A DNA stretch of 64,000 nt. Source: Mytilus edulis (lineage: Eukaryota > Mollusca > Bivalvia > Mytilida > Mytilidae). How positions within the stretch are numbered: the stretch's first letter is position 1; each line of letters begins with the position of its first letter. The stretch is from NCBI RefSeq assembly GCF_963676685.1, contig NC_092356.1, positions 20,943,750 through 21,007,749 on the forward strand, written 5' to 3'. Shown here one piece after another: positions 1 to 10,415 of this stretch. The notes under the pieces were generated by a model. That model searched no databases, was not told the origin of the DNA, and saw only the letters and a list, made by a program, of their open reading frames with translations. The position numbers and the translations under genes are program-made.

Positions 1-239
1 ACCAAGCAAGTACATGTATACCTCAACACGTTCCATATTTTCTGAATAGGCTGGGCTACACTCCAACGACCATAGCAAAGAATACAGAGGGCCACGAGAT
101 GCTGGATCGATTTGACATTCAATCAGTATACTGAAAATGTGAGATGAAGCGTTGAAAAAATCAATGAGAAGAGTGAGTAAACTCGATCGATTCCGTTCCT
201 AAGGAGTGTCGATTGATTTAAGTGTTTATGATATATAAG
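1..239. other. No feature recognised at left edge
   Basis: AT-rich sequence without a convincing exon, RNA gene or repeat that I recognise. It borders an inverted copy of a dispersed mussel repeat that begins near 240. Confidence 0.4.
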
Positions 240-415
240 TGATTCAAATAAAGGCAACAGTAGTATACCGCTATTCGAAAATCATAAATCGATTGAAAGA
301 AAACAAAATCGGGTTACAAACCAAAACTGAGGGAAACACATCAACTATAATAGGAAAGCAGCGAAACAGAAGACAGTATTTGCGCCTTTTCTAAGTCAGG
401 AACCACTGGCCTTTG
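240..415 (-). repeat. Dispersed repeat R2, inverted copy
   Basis: Reads, on the minus strand, as the same family seen at 2,640-2,890, 53,265-53,525 and 55,680-55,915. Shared landmarks are the tail about tcgatttatgantttcga, then agcggtatactactgttgcc. At least six copies in the window match each other, so this is a high-copy interspersed repeat. Its class (SINE-like or short DNA element) cannot be decided from the sequence. Confidence 0.7.
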
Positions 416-419
416 TTTG

Positions 420-650
420 TCTTGTATATATTTTAATTCTAGTTCATTTATGTGTTTTGGAGTTTAGTGTGACGTCCATTTTCACTTAACTAGAACACAA
501 TTTTATTAAGGGGCCACCTCCGGGTGCGGGATGTTCTCACTGAGTTGAAGACCCATTGGTAGCCTTCGGCTGTTGTCTGCTCTTTGGTCGGGATGTTGTT
601 TCTTTGACATATTTCCTATTTCAATTCTCACTTTTATTAAATACAAAGAT
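420..650 (+). repeat. Dispersed repeat R5
   Basis: Contains ggtgcgggatgttctcactg followed by tggtcgggatgttgtttctttgacatat. The same order of motifs recurs at 60,160-60,335, so the two are copies of one interspersed family. Confidence 0.6.
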
Positions 651-800
651 GTGGCATGATTGCCAATTAATGAGACATATCTTCACAAGAGACCAAAAAT
701 GACAGAAATTTAAAATAACTAAAGGTCAACGTACGACCGTCAACAATGAGCAAAGCCCATACCGCAAAGTCAGCTGTAAAAGGCAACAAAACTACAATGT
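640..800 (-). repeat. Dispersed repeat R3, inverted copy
   Basis: Carries the landmarks gatgtggcatgattgccaat and caacaatgagcaaagcccat. These are the complement of ggcaatcataccacatcttc and gggctttgctcattgttg found in R3 copies at 30,700-30,965 and 44,130-44,262. R3 is the most frequent interspersed family in the window and is also embedded in both arms of the giant element. Confidence 0.7.
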
Positions 801-943
801 AAAACATTTCAACCGAGAATAACTGAGTAGTAATTAGTATCTGAGTTTGATTATAGAAAATAATTAATTTATTGTATGTATGAATGCAAAGCCATGCCAT
901 TTGCACAGACAAATCAATGACAGAAATGTTGCTTTAATTGATT

Positions 944-1311
944 TTAAATAAACTCATCATAGATACCAGGACTAAATTTAGTGTATATGCCAGACGCGCG
1001 TTTCGTCTACAAAAGACTCATCAGTGACGCACGAATCCAAAAAAGTTATAAAAAAAAACAAATAAAGTACGAAGTTGAAAAGCATTGAGGACCAAAATTC
1101 CTAATAGTATTGCCAAATACAGTTAAGGTAATCTATGCATGAGGTAGAAAAGCCTTAGTATTTCAAAAAATTCAAAAATTTGTAAAAAGTAAATTTATAA
1201 ATATAATCATATCAATGACAATTCATGTCAGCACAAAAAGTGCTGACTACTGGGCTTGTGAAACTCTCGGGCAAATAAATCTCCACAAGCAGTGGCATCG
1301 ACCTAGTGGTT
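944..1311 (-). repeat. Dispersed repeat R1, long copy
   Basis: Contains cgcgcgtttcgtctacaaaa followed by gactcatcagtgacgc. It is followed directly by a second copy, so the two are head to tail. The same family appears in the opposite orientation at 51,890-52,085 and 59,622-59,760. I recognise this as a very common Mytilus-type repeat, which is one reason for the organism call. Confidence 0.8.
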
Positions 1312-1475
1312 GTAAATAAACTCATCATAGATACAAGGACTAAATTTAGTATATACGCCATACGCGCGTTTCGTCTACAAAAGACTCATCAGTGACGCTC
1401 GAATCCAAAAAAGTTAAAAAGGCCAAATAAAGTACGAAGTTGAAGAGCATTGAGGACCAACATTCAAAATGTTCT
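1312..1475 (-). repeat. Dispersed repeat R1, second copy
   Basis: Near-identical restart of the preceding unit from taaactcatcatagatac through the cgcgcgtttcgtctac motif to gaagagcattgaggacca. It is shorter because it lacks the internal stretch of about 190 bp present in the first copy. Confidence 0.8.
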
Positions 1476-1551
1476 ACTTAATGTAATATTTACAAATGCA
1501 AAGAAAAAAATCTACATTTCTAAAGATTTTTATATCCAATAATCTAAGGTT

Positions 1552-1849
1552 TTAATATACATGTAATGAAAATCCTTGAGACTGATAAGTACCGTTGTAC
1601 GTCATACTACATGTATAGTGACCTTCGTCATACTTTGTTACGAAACTTAAATACAGGTTGTATTCTCCTAGTGCATGATCACCAACAACAGCAATAGTCG
1701 ATAGCCTTGGATTGGTTACTGTGTGCCACTAGCGTATAATGTTCTGGAATCTGGTGGCCCATACCATTCAATAATTCCATCAACACGTGTAATTGGACAA
1801 CTAAATGTTACATTCCTTCCTGTTTTTACAAGTTTTGTCAGTATAAAGA
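1552..1849 (-). pseudogene. Immunoglobulin-type domain exon with frame break
   Basis: On the minus strand an acceptor (ttgttttgtag) opens a frame with Ig landmarks: the first cysteine in NVTFSCP, the tryptophan in IIEWYG, then, in a second frame, DEGHYTC with the second cysteine, and a stop at 1,552-1,554. The two halves are out of register at about 1,719-1,726, in a short ACACA tract, consistent with a two-base expansion. The exon encodes one V/I-set-like domain of roughly 98 residues, probably the last domain of a secreted or surface Ig protein. Upstream exons and a signal peptide were not found. It may be a pseudogene, an allele with an indel, or an assembly error; the sequence alone does not decide. 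Confidence 0.6.
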
Positions 1850-2639
1850 CTACAAAACAATACACGAAGTTTTGTGTGAAAAAGTCATTAATACAGTTAT
1901 TAAAATAGCTAATATCTTCGTTTTTTTCAATGACTTGAATTGCCTCCCATTGTACGCAATTGACAACTAATAGTGTTTGGCGAAAGGGGCTTTATTATAA
2001 TAATGCATTCAAATATTTCATTGAATCAATAAGCTACAATGAACAAAGTGTCAATATAAAGCACCTAAACCCAAACGAAGTCGTCAAACAGGAAACAAAA
2101 AAGAAGGGAAACATATGTGTAATAATGACCCTGTCCACTAGGATGCTACTTATAAAAGCTTCACCACATCAATCAGAAAGTACTGAAAACCGACAATCAT
2201 GAAATTCAATGCGCAAAATACAGATCGACATTGAACATAATAATAATTTCGTAAACCAAGCCAACTTGAAGGACAAATATCTAATACTAAAAATGCATCA
2301 ACAACATAAAAATTCATGTGTAATTCATGTAATTATTATCTTTGACAACAGTGTCAAAATCAGTGCTACATGATGCATAATAAGGCATTCAATGAATATG
2401 GATCATTTCAGTCATAAAGAGACACCCTTGTAAATACAGGGGAGACTTGCATTACACAATCATAGGCATTAATGATCACAATTAAACACAACTACTACTA
2501 GGTGAACTTAATTCGCTTATAAATGCAAGGAACAAAAAAATAATATATAACTCGCTTATCGCTTATATTTTCTCCCTTTTATTTGTACTGTAGTCCTGTC
2601 ATGTTATGTTGTCATTTAAATGTTATAATTAACATTGCC
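1850..2639. other. No gene recognised; probable intron or spacer
   Basis: AT-rich sequence upstream, in gene sense, of the Ig exon. No further Ig-like exon, RNA gene or known repeat was recognised. It could be the intron leading into the Ig exon. Confidence 0.4.
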
Positions 2640-2890
2640 ATTAAAGCGGGAGGTTAGGCAAGCCACACAACCAGGTTCAACCCACCATTTTTTTCTTAAA
2701 ATGCCCTGTACCAAGTCAGCAAAATGGTCATTTATATATAGTCGTTTCTGTGTGTGTTGCATTTTAATTCTGTGTTTCCGTAGTTCTCTTATATTTGATA
2801 CGTTTCATTCAGTTTTAGTTTGTAACTCGGCTTTGTATTTTCTCTATCGATTTAGGTGAATTTTGAACAGGGTATAGTACTGTTGCCTTT
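2640..2890 (+). repeat. Dispersed repeat R2
   Basis: Starts near accaggttcaacccaccatt and ctgtaccaagtcagcaaaat, passes through a 5' half ending gtttctgtgtgtgttgcatt, and ends in gtatagtactgttgccttta. It matches copies at 53,265-53,525 and 55,680-55,915. Confidence 0.75.
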
Positions 2891-3079
2891 ATTGAAAATA
2901 TAAAATCACTTCGAAAAATGCAAAAAAAAATGTAATTTTTATGATTATAATCTTAATCAAGTTTGTTGTAAATAAAAAAGAAACGATGCTTATGATATGT
3001 ATTTAGGTCAGATAACGAACTTGAAATGTTGAAGGTATTTGACTGCGCAATCTAAGACTTAAATGTTTTCGTAAACTTC

Positions 3080-3237
3080 CTAATACATAAACTTCATATG
3101 CTCTTCTAGCTCTATAACTGTACCTTTAGCTGTTGTCGACTGTGTTGATACTGTTGTGGTAGTAGTATTATAAGGATTGGTGTTTTGTGGAATGAATGTA
3201 GTAGTTGATCCTACTTGTACAAGCTTATCAGTCCTGG
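3080..3237 (-). CDS. C-type lectin gene, terminal exon
   Basis: The acceptor ttcttgttttag precedes the exon; the frame continues from the C left by the previous exon and ends at a TAG at 3,080-3,082. It encodes about 52 residues, rich in Thr, Asn and Ser, ending in EEHMKFMY. I see no domain. Phase agreement with the lectin exon upstream is the main reason to join it to that gene. Confidence 0.7.
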
Positions 3238-6200
3238 CTAAAACAAGAAGAAAATGACTACAAATTAAATTCTGTTTAATAAATTCATGCTTTCCGAGAA
3301 AATAACAGCTCTTACAACAATGCACGCGCATTGCAGTCAATAGTGTCCCGCGGAATTAATGTATAAATACGTCCGACTGGGGACTTTTTACTAATTTGGA
3401 ATAGATAAGGAATAGGCATGACTTTTAGTATACAATAGGAAGGTATAGTGCGCTGTTAGATTATATTTCTTAGAACATCATCATGGACATACTTGAAAAA
3501 AGTAATACTAAAACACATGATCATACAAAACTATCATAGTTATACTCTCTTACAATTGAGGAACACATTGATTAGAGGTCAACCTACTTTTTGACCCCTA
3601 TGTTTGACGCCGTTTGCTTCTAATCGACATTAAAAGAGAGCTTCTGATTTAATAAGATATGTGGTGTCCGTCATTTTATCTTCACATACTGTTATAAAAA
3701 AAAAATGGAGTTGTATGCGATTGTCTTACAAGTAAAATGTTCATTCACCAATTTTCTACCCAAGGAAATGTCTGTACCAAGTAAGGACCATTGTTTTTTA
3801 CATACTTAAATGATGTCCTTTAACTAAATAATTCATAGGGTGGTGATAAAACTTAACACAATAAAGCTACAGTTTAGCCTACCTTTTGCTTCTTGAATTA
3901 CATTTCGAAAATGAAGGGGGATTGGTTGAGATCAAATCTTAATGAAAAAAACAGAAGAGTTAAACTTCCCAAATGTAAACTTTCGATTTAAATGTGGCAA
4001 TAGTCCAGTTACACCTGCCTATGTCGTATATTTCTCCCAGTTGAAACGGTATACCTTAAATATCGTGTCCTATCATTGCGTCCTTTTGAGAGGGTTACTG
4101 CTTACAAGGAAGCTGTTGAACAAGGAGGTAGAAAAAAGTAAAAAAACAAAAATAATGACTACTCTAAGTGGTTGAAGTAGATGTACCCAATTTGACGATT
4201 TTCACGCCATCTCAAGGAAAGGATTGTTGTGGATAATCTGTGTCACAGATAACCATGGATCTGTTCCAATTGTGGCCGAAATTAAGTCCTTGCTTTTTTG
4301 AAGGTGACAAAATCGACTTTGTAAAACCTTTAGTTTTTTATGTTTTTGGTTTGTGCACTATTATTGGTCTGTTAGTATTTTTTATGTTTGCATTTGAGTT
4401 GTCAGTTAGTTTAAACATATTTTATTTACTCAAAGTAAAATGGATTGGACAGAAGTAAGCCATACTTATGAAGTCCGCTCCGAATGACAATAATTTACAA
4501 TACAATATTAATATAAGCATGCAATATCAAAATAAACAATATTTTACGAGTCTATCAATTGAGAAAAAAAATGAAACAGAAATAAATGTAAACATTGAAA
4601 ACGATGATGATGATGATAAAGATGACGTGGATGTACCGTAAATACATTTTCTACATAACAAGAAATCTCTCAGACCTTTTGATAAATTCGAATACGTGTT
4701 TGAATATATTCACGTTTTGTTCATACGAGAGATTCGGATTACCAGATGTAAGTAACTTAACATTCCTGTATAAGGTCATCAGGAAGCCATCTTAGATTGT
4801 TCATCAGAATTTCTCTCTGGTGTGTATATAAAGAGCAGTCGAAAAGGAAATGAGGTACAGTCTCAATGTTACATTTACAAAAGCAAGATGGATCAACAAT
4901 TATATTGACTCTAAACAAGTCATAGTTCAAGAAAGATGAGTATCATCTGAATTGTGTTAGAGTCATATTTAGTTTCCTCGGTCCATATAGATAGTGCTTA
5001 GGTACATCTTTATTTTTGGTATTTAACCTGAAGTTTTTAATTGATTTTAAACTTTGATATAGAGTCTGATATTCGAAGGGACAATCCGGTATGATTCCAT
5101 AGGTTAATAGTTGATGGTCTAAAAGATTCTTTAGTAAGAGATAATCTAAAAAAAAAGGAATAATGATGTCAGTGCCATTTCCCAAGGATATGTAGTTGTG
5201 CTCTGTACACTAGGTGGAACAAGTTTGCATATATAATCCGGAGCTTGGTTATATTGAGTTTTATAAAACATTTGTAATTTTCGTCTTTTCCTCCTGTAAG
5301 CTAAAGTTTCCCACCCAATTTCCTCATACAGAATTTCAGATTTTGTAAATAAATATAGGCAAACCAGTAACTATTCTAGCAGCTTCTGGCTGCAAACTTT
5401 CAAGTTTATTAATGTTTTAAGCCATCGGCCCATATGGGCGTAAAGTGCTTTTCAATAAAGTATTAACATATCCTTTTACATAAGTTTTTCCTACAAAGTT
5501 GATACTTGAGTTTTCTCAGGATATTTAAATGTTTCGTAACACTGCTAATCAGTTATCAGTTGCTGGTGGCGTACGAGTTTGTATGTCACTTTGGTATCTT
5601 TCGCCTATTATGTACTTACAATGAGGAACACGATTGCCGCCGCATGTGCAACAGAAACTACACCCACCTATTGATCACCTAAGACCACTTTTTTTTTTAT
5701 TAGTTCATGTTTTTCAGTCTTTGGCCTTTTTGTGATTGTTAGACTGTTGTTTGTCTTGTCTTGTCATCTGTATTTTTTCGTTCTGTTATTGATTAGGAGT
5801 TTTGATTATTTTTTTACATTACTAATATTAAAGGGGCACTAGCTACGAGATGTATAAAAAATCTGAATGTGATTTTATTTGGTTCAATCATTGTTGAAAG
5901 TGAAAGAGTGAAATAATAAATAGGTTTTAGCAGCTAGTGTGGTTCAATTTTGTCCAAATAAGCTAAGAAACTTTGATGACGAATTGTTCACTTGCAGGAA
6001 TAATTCGACATAAACAAAATCTGTGTTCATGTGAACTTCAATTTTACACCTTAGCTAGAGATGGATAACGCATGAATTGTGCGTGTTACGGTATTTAAAG
6101 GAAAAGAATTTTAACAGTTAAATTGATACAATGGTAAATGATTTGATTGACTGCTTCGATCCACAAAAAAAATAGTTCTTATACAGGTAAAAACGATGAT

Positions 6201-8437
6201 AAATATTTATTTTCAATCTATAATATGAGATTAAACTGACCTAGGAAAATTCAATTGCACTAGTCTGCATTCAATTTATATCAATTTATGTTTATATCGC
6301 TTTTATGACCATCGGATGTCTTCGGCTGTCAACTTAATAGTTAATTAGATGGCGTCTAGACTAAAGTACACACGAAACGAAGCTACATATTATCGGGCTC
6401 ATGACTTGTAAACTGTTTATTTAAGACTTTCAATAATTTGGATAACTGTTTTACATTGTTATAAATCAATTATGAGAATTTGAGTCAAATCGGTGAACAT
6501 AAATTTGACAGCTAGTGTCCCTTCAAACTATTATTTTACTAGCAATATATACTTACGAAATTCACAGGCATAAGTGTAATGATATCCCATGTTCCCTACG
6601 ATTGGATGACATGGATAATCATGCCATAGGCCCCCATCACTACGTCTTATCAGTGCGCAGTCTTCGTTTGAACCACCAGCAAACAAAAATCCTGTGTCGT
6701 GGTTATTACCTTGTCCGTTCGCAAAATGTCTGTATGTTACTTGACTCCCTGAAAGTAATGTATTCTGTTAAGAAATAAGGTTATACGGTACGTAAATTAA
6801 TTTAATCAATTAGTATGTTTTTAGCTTGATAAAGTCATCGCCTTGCGTTAAACGAGGCGAACAAAATATATACGGTGATTCAAACACAATCAGTGACAAA
6901 AAAGAGAATCGTACCGCCTTGAAGGTAAATATATCTAGAAAGGTAGTACAGAATGAAGTTATCAATAAACTTTTTTCAAAAATAAATGATGCACTGATGC
7001 AATAGTTCTATTGGCTAACCGATGAACGGACCATGAAGATCATAAGTATTGGGTCCTCTCATTATCAATTTTACAACGTCTCAATAGATACCCCCTAGTA
7101 GTTTCACAGAACAATAAGATTTTAAAATCAAAGAATGTCTCTGTCCAGTCATGTTTGTAATCATGATGTGTTGAATAACTCCCATGCTTTGAGTTTGTAA
7201 AGTATGATTGGAATGGTTGAGTTTGATTCATAGAAAAATGCGAAACATGATTTCAATAGGTATTCAATATTTCTTTTATTTGGAGCTATCTGTCAACAAT
7301 ACTGCTGATATTTCGCAGACAAAACAAAAAGTGATGATCGTGATTGTGTAGATGATTGCCAATCAACAATTCCATTAATTTCACTCGACTGAAACAAAAT
7401 GAGGAATGTTATAACGCAACTATAAACACTTGTCGTTTAATTTGAAGCTTTTGCTACTAGTTGATATAATGCCAGCTTTAACCCACCATTTTCTTTGGAA
7501 AAGGCCACTACAGGGCAGTATTAAACATGGTAGTTCTTGTCCATGTGTTCCGTTCATTGATGAAGTAAAGCGTTTGGTTTTGTCAGATTTTATGAACTTT
7601 TCCCTTTTTAGCTCACCTGGCCCACAGGGCCAAGTGAGCTTTTCTCATCTCTTGTCGTCCGTCGTCTTCCGTCGTTGTAAACTTTTACAAAAATCTTCTC
7701 CTCTGAAACTACTGAAAATTTAACCAAACTTGGCCACAACCATCATTTGGGATATTTAGTTTAACTGTGTCCGGTGACCCAGCCAATTATTGTGTAAATA
7801 TTTGACTTTAATTTGATTTGACGTAGCTTGAGTTTCTTGTGGCTTTGTCATATCATTTAAATCACCAGAGGTAACAAAACATCGCCTTTGTAGAAGTTAT
7901 TGGAGCAAGTTAAAATAATTCTATTTTTCTTTTATTTTCAGTTACAGCAAATGTATCCAATAACAAACAAACATGAAAGACCACTTTTCTTGACAAATAC
8001 AAAATACCGTCTATCCACCGCCAGTCCCCTTCTTTTGGCCTTGTCTGTAGCTCCAATCCATAAGTTTTGTGCATTCTGGCAATGTTCAAAGGTTAAACAT
8101 TGTTGTCTCTTTAACATGTTCCCCATTTCCATTTTCTATTTTATTGAACAAAACATAATACTACATGTACAAATGTAATACTACATTTTCTATTTTATTG
8201 AACAAAACATAATACTACATGTAATACCGTCTATCCACCGCCAGTCCCCTTCCTTTGCCCTGTCTGTTGCACCAATCCACACATTTGCTGCATTCCAATG
8301 CTCCAATCTTAAGGAATCCAAAATGAATTTTTCTTTTGCACTATCTTTCACCGTGACCAAATCCCCACCTAGGCTCCTGCAGCTTTTGCGAGCATCATCC
8401 CATGACAATTCATGTTCGACAAACAACAAGCATGCAT
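3080..8437 (-). CDS. C-type lectin domain protein (three 3' exons; 5' end not found)
   Basis: Three minus-strand exons join in phase: 8,437-8,228, 6,748-6,557 and 3,237-3,080. Together they encode a single C-type lectin-like domain followed by a short Ser/Thr-rich tail. Visible hallmarks are the helix region LSWDDARKSC, the WIGATD strand, the WRWIDG strand, EDCALI, LWHDYPC and the closing YACEF. The EPN/QPD and WND calcium motifs are not clearly present: NNHD and GLWHDYPC occupy those sites, so sugar binding is uncertain. The tail has runs of Thr (NTTTTTVSTQSTT), suggesting O-glycosylation, and no membrane segment. Such lectins are usually secreted and act in innate immunity or mucus. The first visible exon starts in phase, so at least one 5' exon with the signal peptide is missing from view. 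Confidence 0.85.
3238..4650. other. Lectin intron, no recognised feature
   Basis: Part of the large intron between the terminal exon and the second lectin exon. Several short open frames occur but none has a domain, exon borders or biased composition that would support a gene. Confidence 0.4.
4655..5480 (-). pseudogene. Non-LTR retrotransposon (LINE) 3' coding remnant
   Basis: Minus-strand translation in shifting frames gives the typical C-terminal part of a LINE reverse transcriptase polyprotein: LESLQPEAARIVTGLP, then EILYEEIGWETLAYRRKRRK, YNQAPDYICKLVPP, a region with LTQFR and a Cys-rich stretch around CFCKCNIE. Several stops and frameshifts are present, so it is inactive. Only the region after the palm domain is visible. 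It lies inside the lectin intron, antisense to nothing, on the same strand as the host gene. The clade (Jockey/RTE/CR1 group) cannot be fixed from this fragment. Confidence 0.75.
5828..6526. mobile_element. Small non-autonomous element with 17-bp inverted termini
   Basis: The left end TTAAAGGGGCACTAGCT (5,828-5,844) is matched by the complement of AGCTAGTGTCCCTTCAA (6,510-6,526), with 15 of 17 positions agreeing. The ~700-bp interior is AT-rich with no open frame of note, which fits a MITE. It lies 30 bp inside the intron from the donor of lectin exon 6,557-6,748. A further internal agcagctagtgtggttc hints at sub-terminal repeats. No clear target duplication was seen. Confidence 0.65.
6557..6748 (-). 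CDS. C-type lectin gene, exon encoding the C-terminal half of the lectin fold
   Basis: Acceptor ttactttcag and donor gtaagtatat flank a 192-bp exon. It completes the codon from the upstream exon (G/GG) and encodes SQVTYRHFANGQGNNHD, EDCALIRRSDGGLW, DYPC and YTYACEF. The two cysteines and the aromatic run near the end match the second conserved disulphide of the lectin fold. Confidence 0.85.
6749..7424. other. Lectin intron, no recognised feature
   Basis: AT-rich intronic sequence without a supported exon, RNA or repeat boundary. Confidence 0.35.
7425..7600 (+). repeat. Divergent R2-like repeat
   Basis: Shares taacccaccattttctttgg and a following accact/ggcagt segment with R2, then diverges. 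It directly precedes another dispersed repeat. Confidence 0.45.
7611..7870 (+). repeat. Dispersed bivalve repeat starting gctcacctggcccacagggc
   Basis: Begins gctcacctggcccacagggc and continues through gtcgtccgtcgtc, cttctcctctgaaactactg and gtgtccggtgacccagcc. I recognise this order of motifs as a common interspersed repeat of bivalve genomes. Only one copy is in the window, so support is from memory of the family and not from internal comparison. Confidence 0.55.
8008..8095 (-). pseudogene. Decayed duplicate of the lectin exon end
   Basis: Matches the 3' half of lectin exon 8,228-8,437, including the WIGATD segment and the donor-side end GATAGACGgtat, but with one extra base in a purine run that destroys the WRWIDG frame. 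It sits about 220 bp beyond the functional exon. A 41-bp direct repeat (cattttctattttattgaac and following) at 8,130-8,170 and 8,183-8,223 lies between them, which suggests a local tandem duplication of exon and flank. Confidence 0.7.
8130..8223. repeat. Direct repeat beside the lectin exon
   Basis: A ~41-bp unit beginning cattttctattttattgaac and ending actacatgta occurs twice, about 53 bp apart, immediately 3' (gene sense) of the lectin exon donor. It is the junction zone of the exon duplication. Confidence 0.75.
8228..8437 (-). CDS. C-type lectin gene, exon encoding the N-terminal half of the lectin fold
   Basis: A 210-bp exon between acceptor gcgtgtatacag and donor gtattaca. It encodes DACLLFVEHELSWDDARKSC, then LGGDLVTVKDSAKEKF, then NVWIGATDRAKEGDWRWIDG. 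These are the first helix, second helix and WIGL-type core strand of a C-type lectin domain. The exon opens mid-codon, so a 5' exon must exist upstream of 8,437. Confidence 0.85.
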
Positions 8438-9449
8438 CTGTATACACGCGCACGTGTTTCAAAGTCCTAATTCGTGAGACCAAAAAAATATCATAGACAT
8501 CTTAATGTATATGTTTGGCAATAAAGACCTACCATGCTTGATGTACATATAGGAATTAAAATATTTCGCATAACAGGACGAAATAAGCTCCACTAAATGA
8601 TGAACATTTATCCATAGATCCAATTTTTATTCAAATCTCCTCCATAGAAAGTTTTAAAATGCAGCAAATGATGATTGGTTGATTGTCTAATCAGACGCTG
8701 ACATATCACATGATTTGATAAAAGGTGTCCTACTGAAAGTCTTTCCTCATCTGGTTTGTTTATATAAAGATATTCAATAAAAAATCTCAATAACTTAAGA
8801 ATATTCTTCTTTCTCCCTTTTTTTTTTGTTGTCATAATTTACCTTTAGCTACAGCGACTCTAAAAGTTAATTCAATGTATCTAAGAAAAAATGAAAAAGT
8901 CGATCGTGTATGTCAATGAGTATGAAACATGTGATATATCGGACACTAAATGCAGCAAATGCTAGTATGTGTATTGCTGTACAGTTGTGTTCCTGCTTCT
9001 GGTCCATATTTATATGTTTTCATTAAACAAGATCATCATGCATTCATGTGACTGTTCCAAGTTTGGAATTTCTTTAACATGTATGTCATATGTTTTGTTT
9101 TGTTTATTGTTTTACTGGATAAATCATGTGGTTGGTTTTCTGGTGTGAATTAATGAAATGTTTGCAACGTAGGGGGATCAAATAAATCGCAGTACCGTAT
9201 GTATTCTGCATACTGTTGAAGCACATACGGTGTCCTGTATACTAAACACCAAAAGAAACGCACCACCTCCAATCAGATATTTAATTTCTTTAAAATGAAC
9301 AATTAAAAAGAGTTAAAAATCGATATTCCAACAGAATAAAACAATTTAACTAAGTTAGTTAATTAGGGCAATACTTTTATTTTAAAGACATTTTTTATTG
9401 GATCCAATCAAATGAAGATAAAGAAGCGAACGATACGAAAGGTTCATTT
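8438..9449. other. Upstream lectin intron or flank, no exon recognised
   Basis: The missing signal-peptide exon of the lectin should be here or further right, but no candidate with a start, hydrophobic stretch and donor could be fixed. Confidence 0.35.
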
Positions 9450-10195
9450 ATACTCATAATTCGAAAATAAACTGACAAGACATTGCTAAAAAAACAAAAA
9501 GACAAACAGACAAATAATACATGTAGTACACAAACACAAAGTAGAAAAATAACGACTGAGCAACACAAACCCCACCAACACTTTGGGTTATCTCAGGTGC
9601 TTCAGAGTCTGCTTCACATGTGGCACTTGTCGTGATCCTAATGTTAGTACAAACCCGGCAATGAGCATAAATCAATAGGTCACCTTTTTGGAAAGGGGAC
9701 GGCATTGTAGGCACATATCCGCTAGTTTAAGTGAAACGGGCATATGATAACTGTCAACCAACACTTGATGGTATCACCACTTAGGACTTTTGAATTGATA
9801 GCTTCTTAGTGAGCAGCTGTCCTATATCAACGACATCATGGTATGAAATACAAGCCCTGGAATATCGTATCAACTGGGAGGTATATATTCCGTATGCAAG
9901 TGCTGCTGGAATTTTGCAACATAAGAAATTAAAAGGTCACACTAAGGCAGCTGAAATAATCTCGGAGTCTGTTCTCGTATATATAGTTTAGCATTCATCC
10001 GATCCTATTTGTCAATTTATAGAAGTAAGTCAAGACATGAGGCAGACTTGAACGTATCTGTTGTATCCTTTGACTCAAGGTCGATGCGATATATTCTGTA
10101 AAGGATATAAGCCGATAACAATCCATTCTGAAAAATATTGGACAGGTCTTAGGCCGCATCTGTCCGGTTTTGATAGCTGATTCAATTGATGTCAA
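9450..10195 (-). pseudogene. Decayed reverse-transcriptase retroelement with 3' tail
   Basis: Minus-strand reading near 9,790-9,910 gives IPAALAYGIYTSQLIRYSRA, the segment after the palm of a reverse transcriptase family common in bivalves. More decayed traces extend to about 10,190. The downstream 9,454-9,720 part is a non-coding tail that recurs without the coding part at 47,630-47,900, 57,120-57,340 and 61,570-61,840, so those copies look like 5'-truncated insertions of the same element. Stops and frameshifts are numerous. A Penelope-like assignment is plausible but not proven. Confidence 0.6.
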
Positions 10196-10237
10196 TGATT
10201 TCGAAAAAGGACGTTTTTCAATTAAAAGAAAACTAAA

Positions 10238-10415
10238 AAACCAGGTTCAATCCACCATTTTTGAAAATGCCTTTACCAAGTCAGGAATATGACATTTGTT
10301 ATCCAGTCGTTTGATGGTTTTTTTTTTCATTTGATTTTGCCATTTGATTAGGGACTTTCCGATTTGAATTTTTTCACTGGAGTTTAGTATTTTTGTGATT
10401 TTACTGCTTTTTTGG
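10238..10415 (+). repeat. Dispersed repeat R2b
   Basis: Starts accaggttcaatccaccatt, passes ttaccaagtcaggaatatga and cattagggactttccg-like sequence (gattagggactttccgattt). Inverted copies lie at 47,325-47,415 and 55,315-55,490, where gaaagtcccttatcaaatgg is the complement. Confidence 0.75.

Noticed and set aside
4240-4458. 72-codon plus-strand frame with hydrophobic stretch
   Set aside because: Sits in the lectin intron, no splice or promoter support, AT-rich Phe/Leu-biased translation expected by chance.
8190-8483. Taking the ATG in the open frame at 8,483 as the lectin start
   Set aside because: An acceptor at 8,438 (gtgtatacag) and the lack of a signal peptide show that the frame upstream of 8,437 is intron read-through; the real start lies in an earlier exon.
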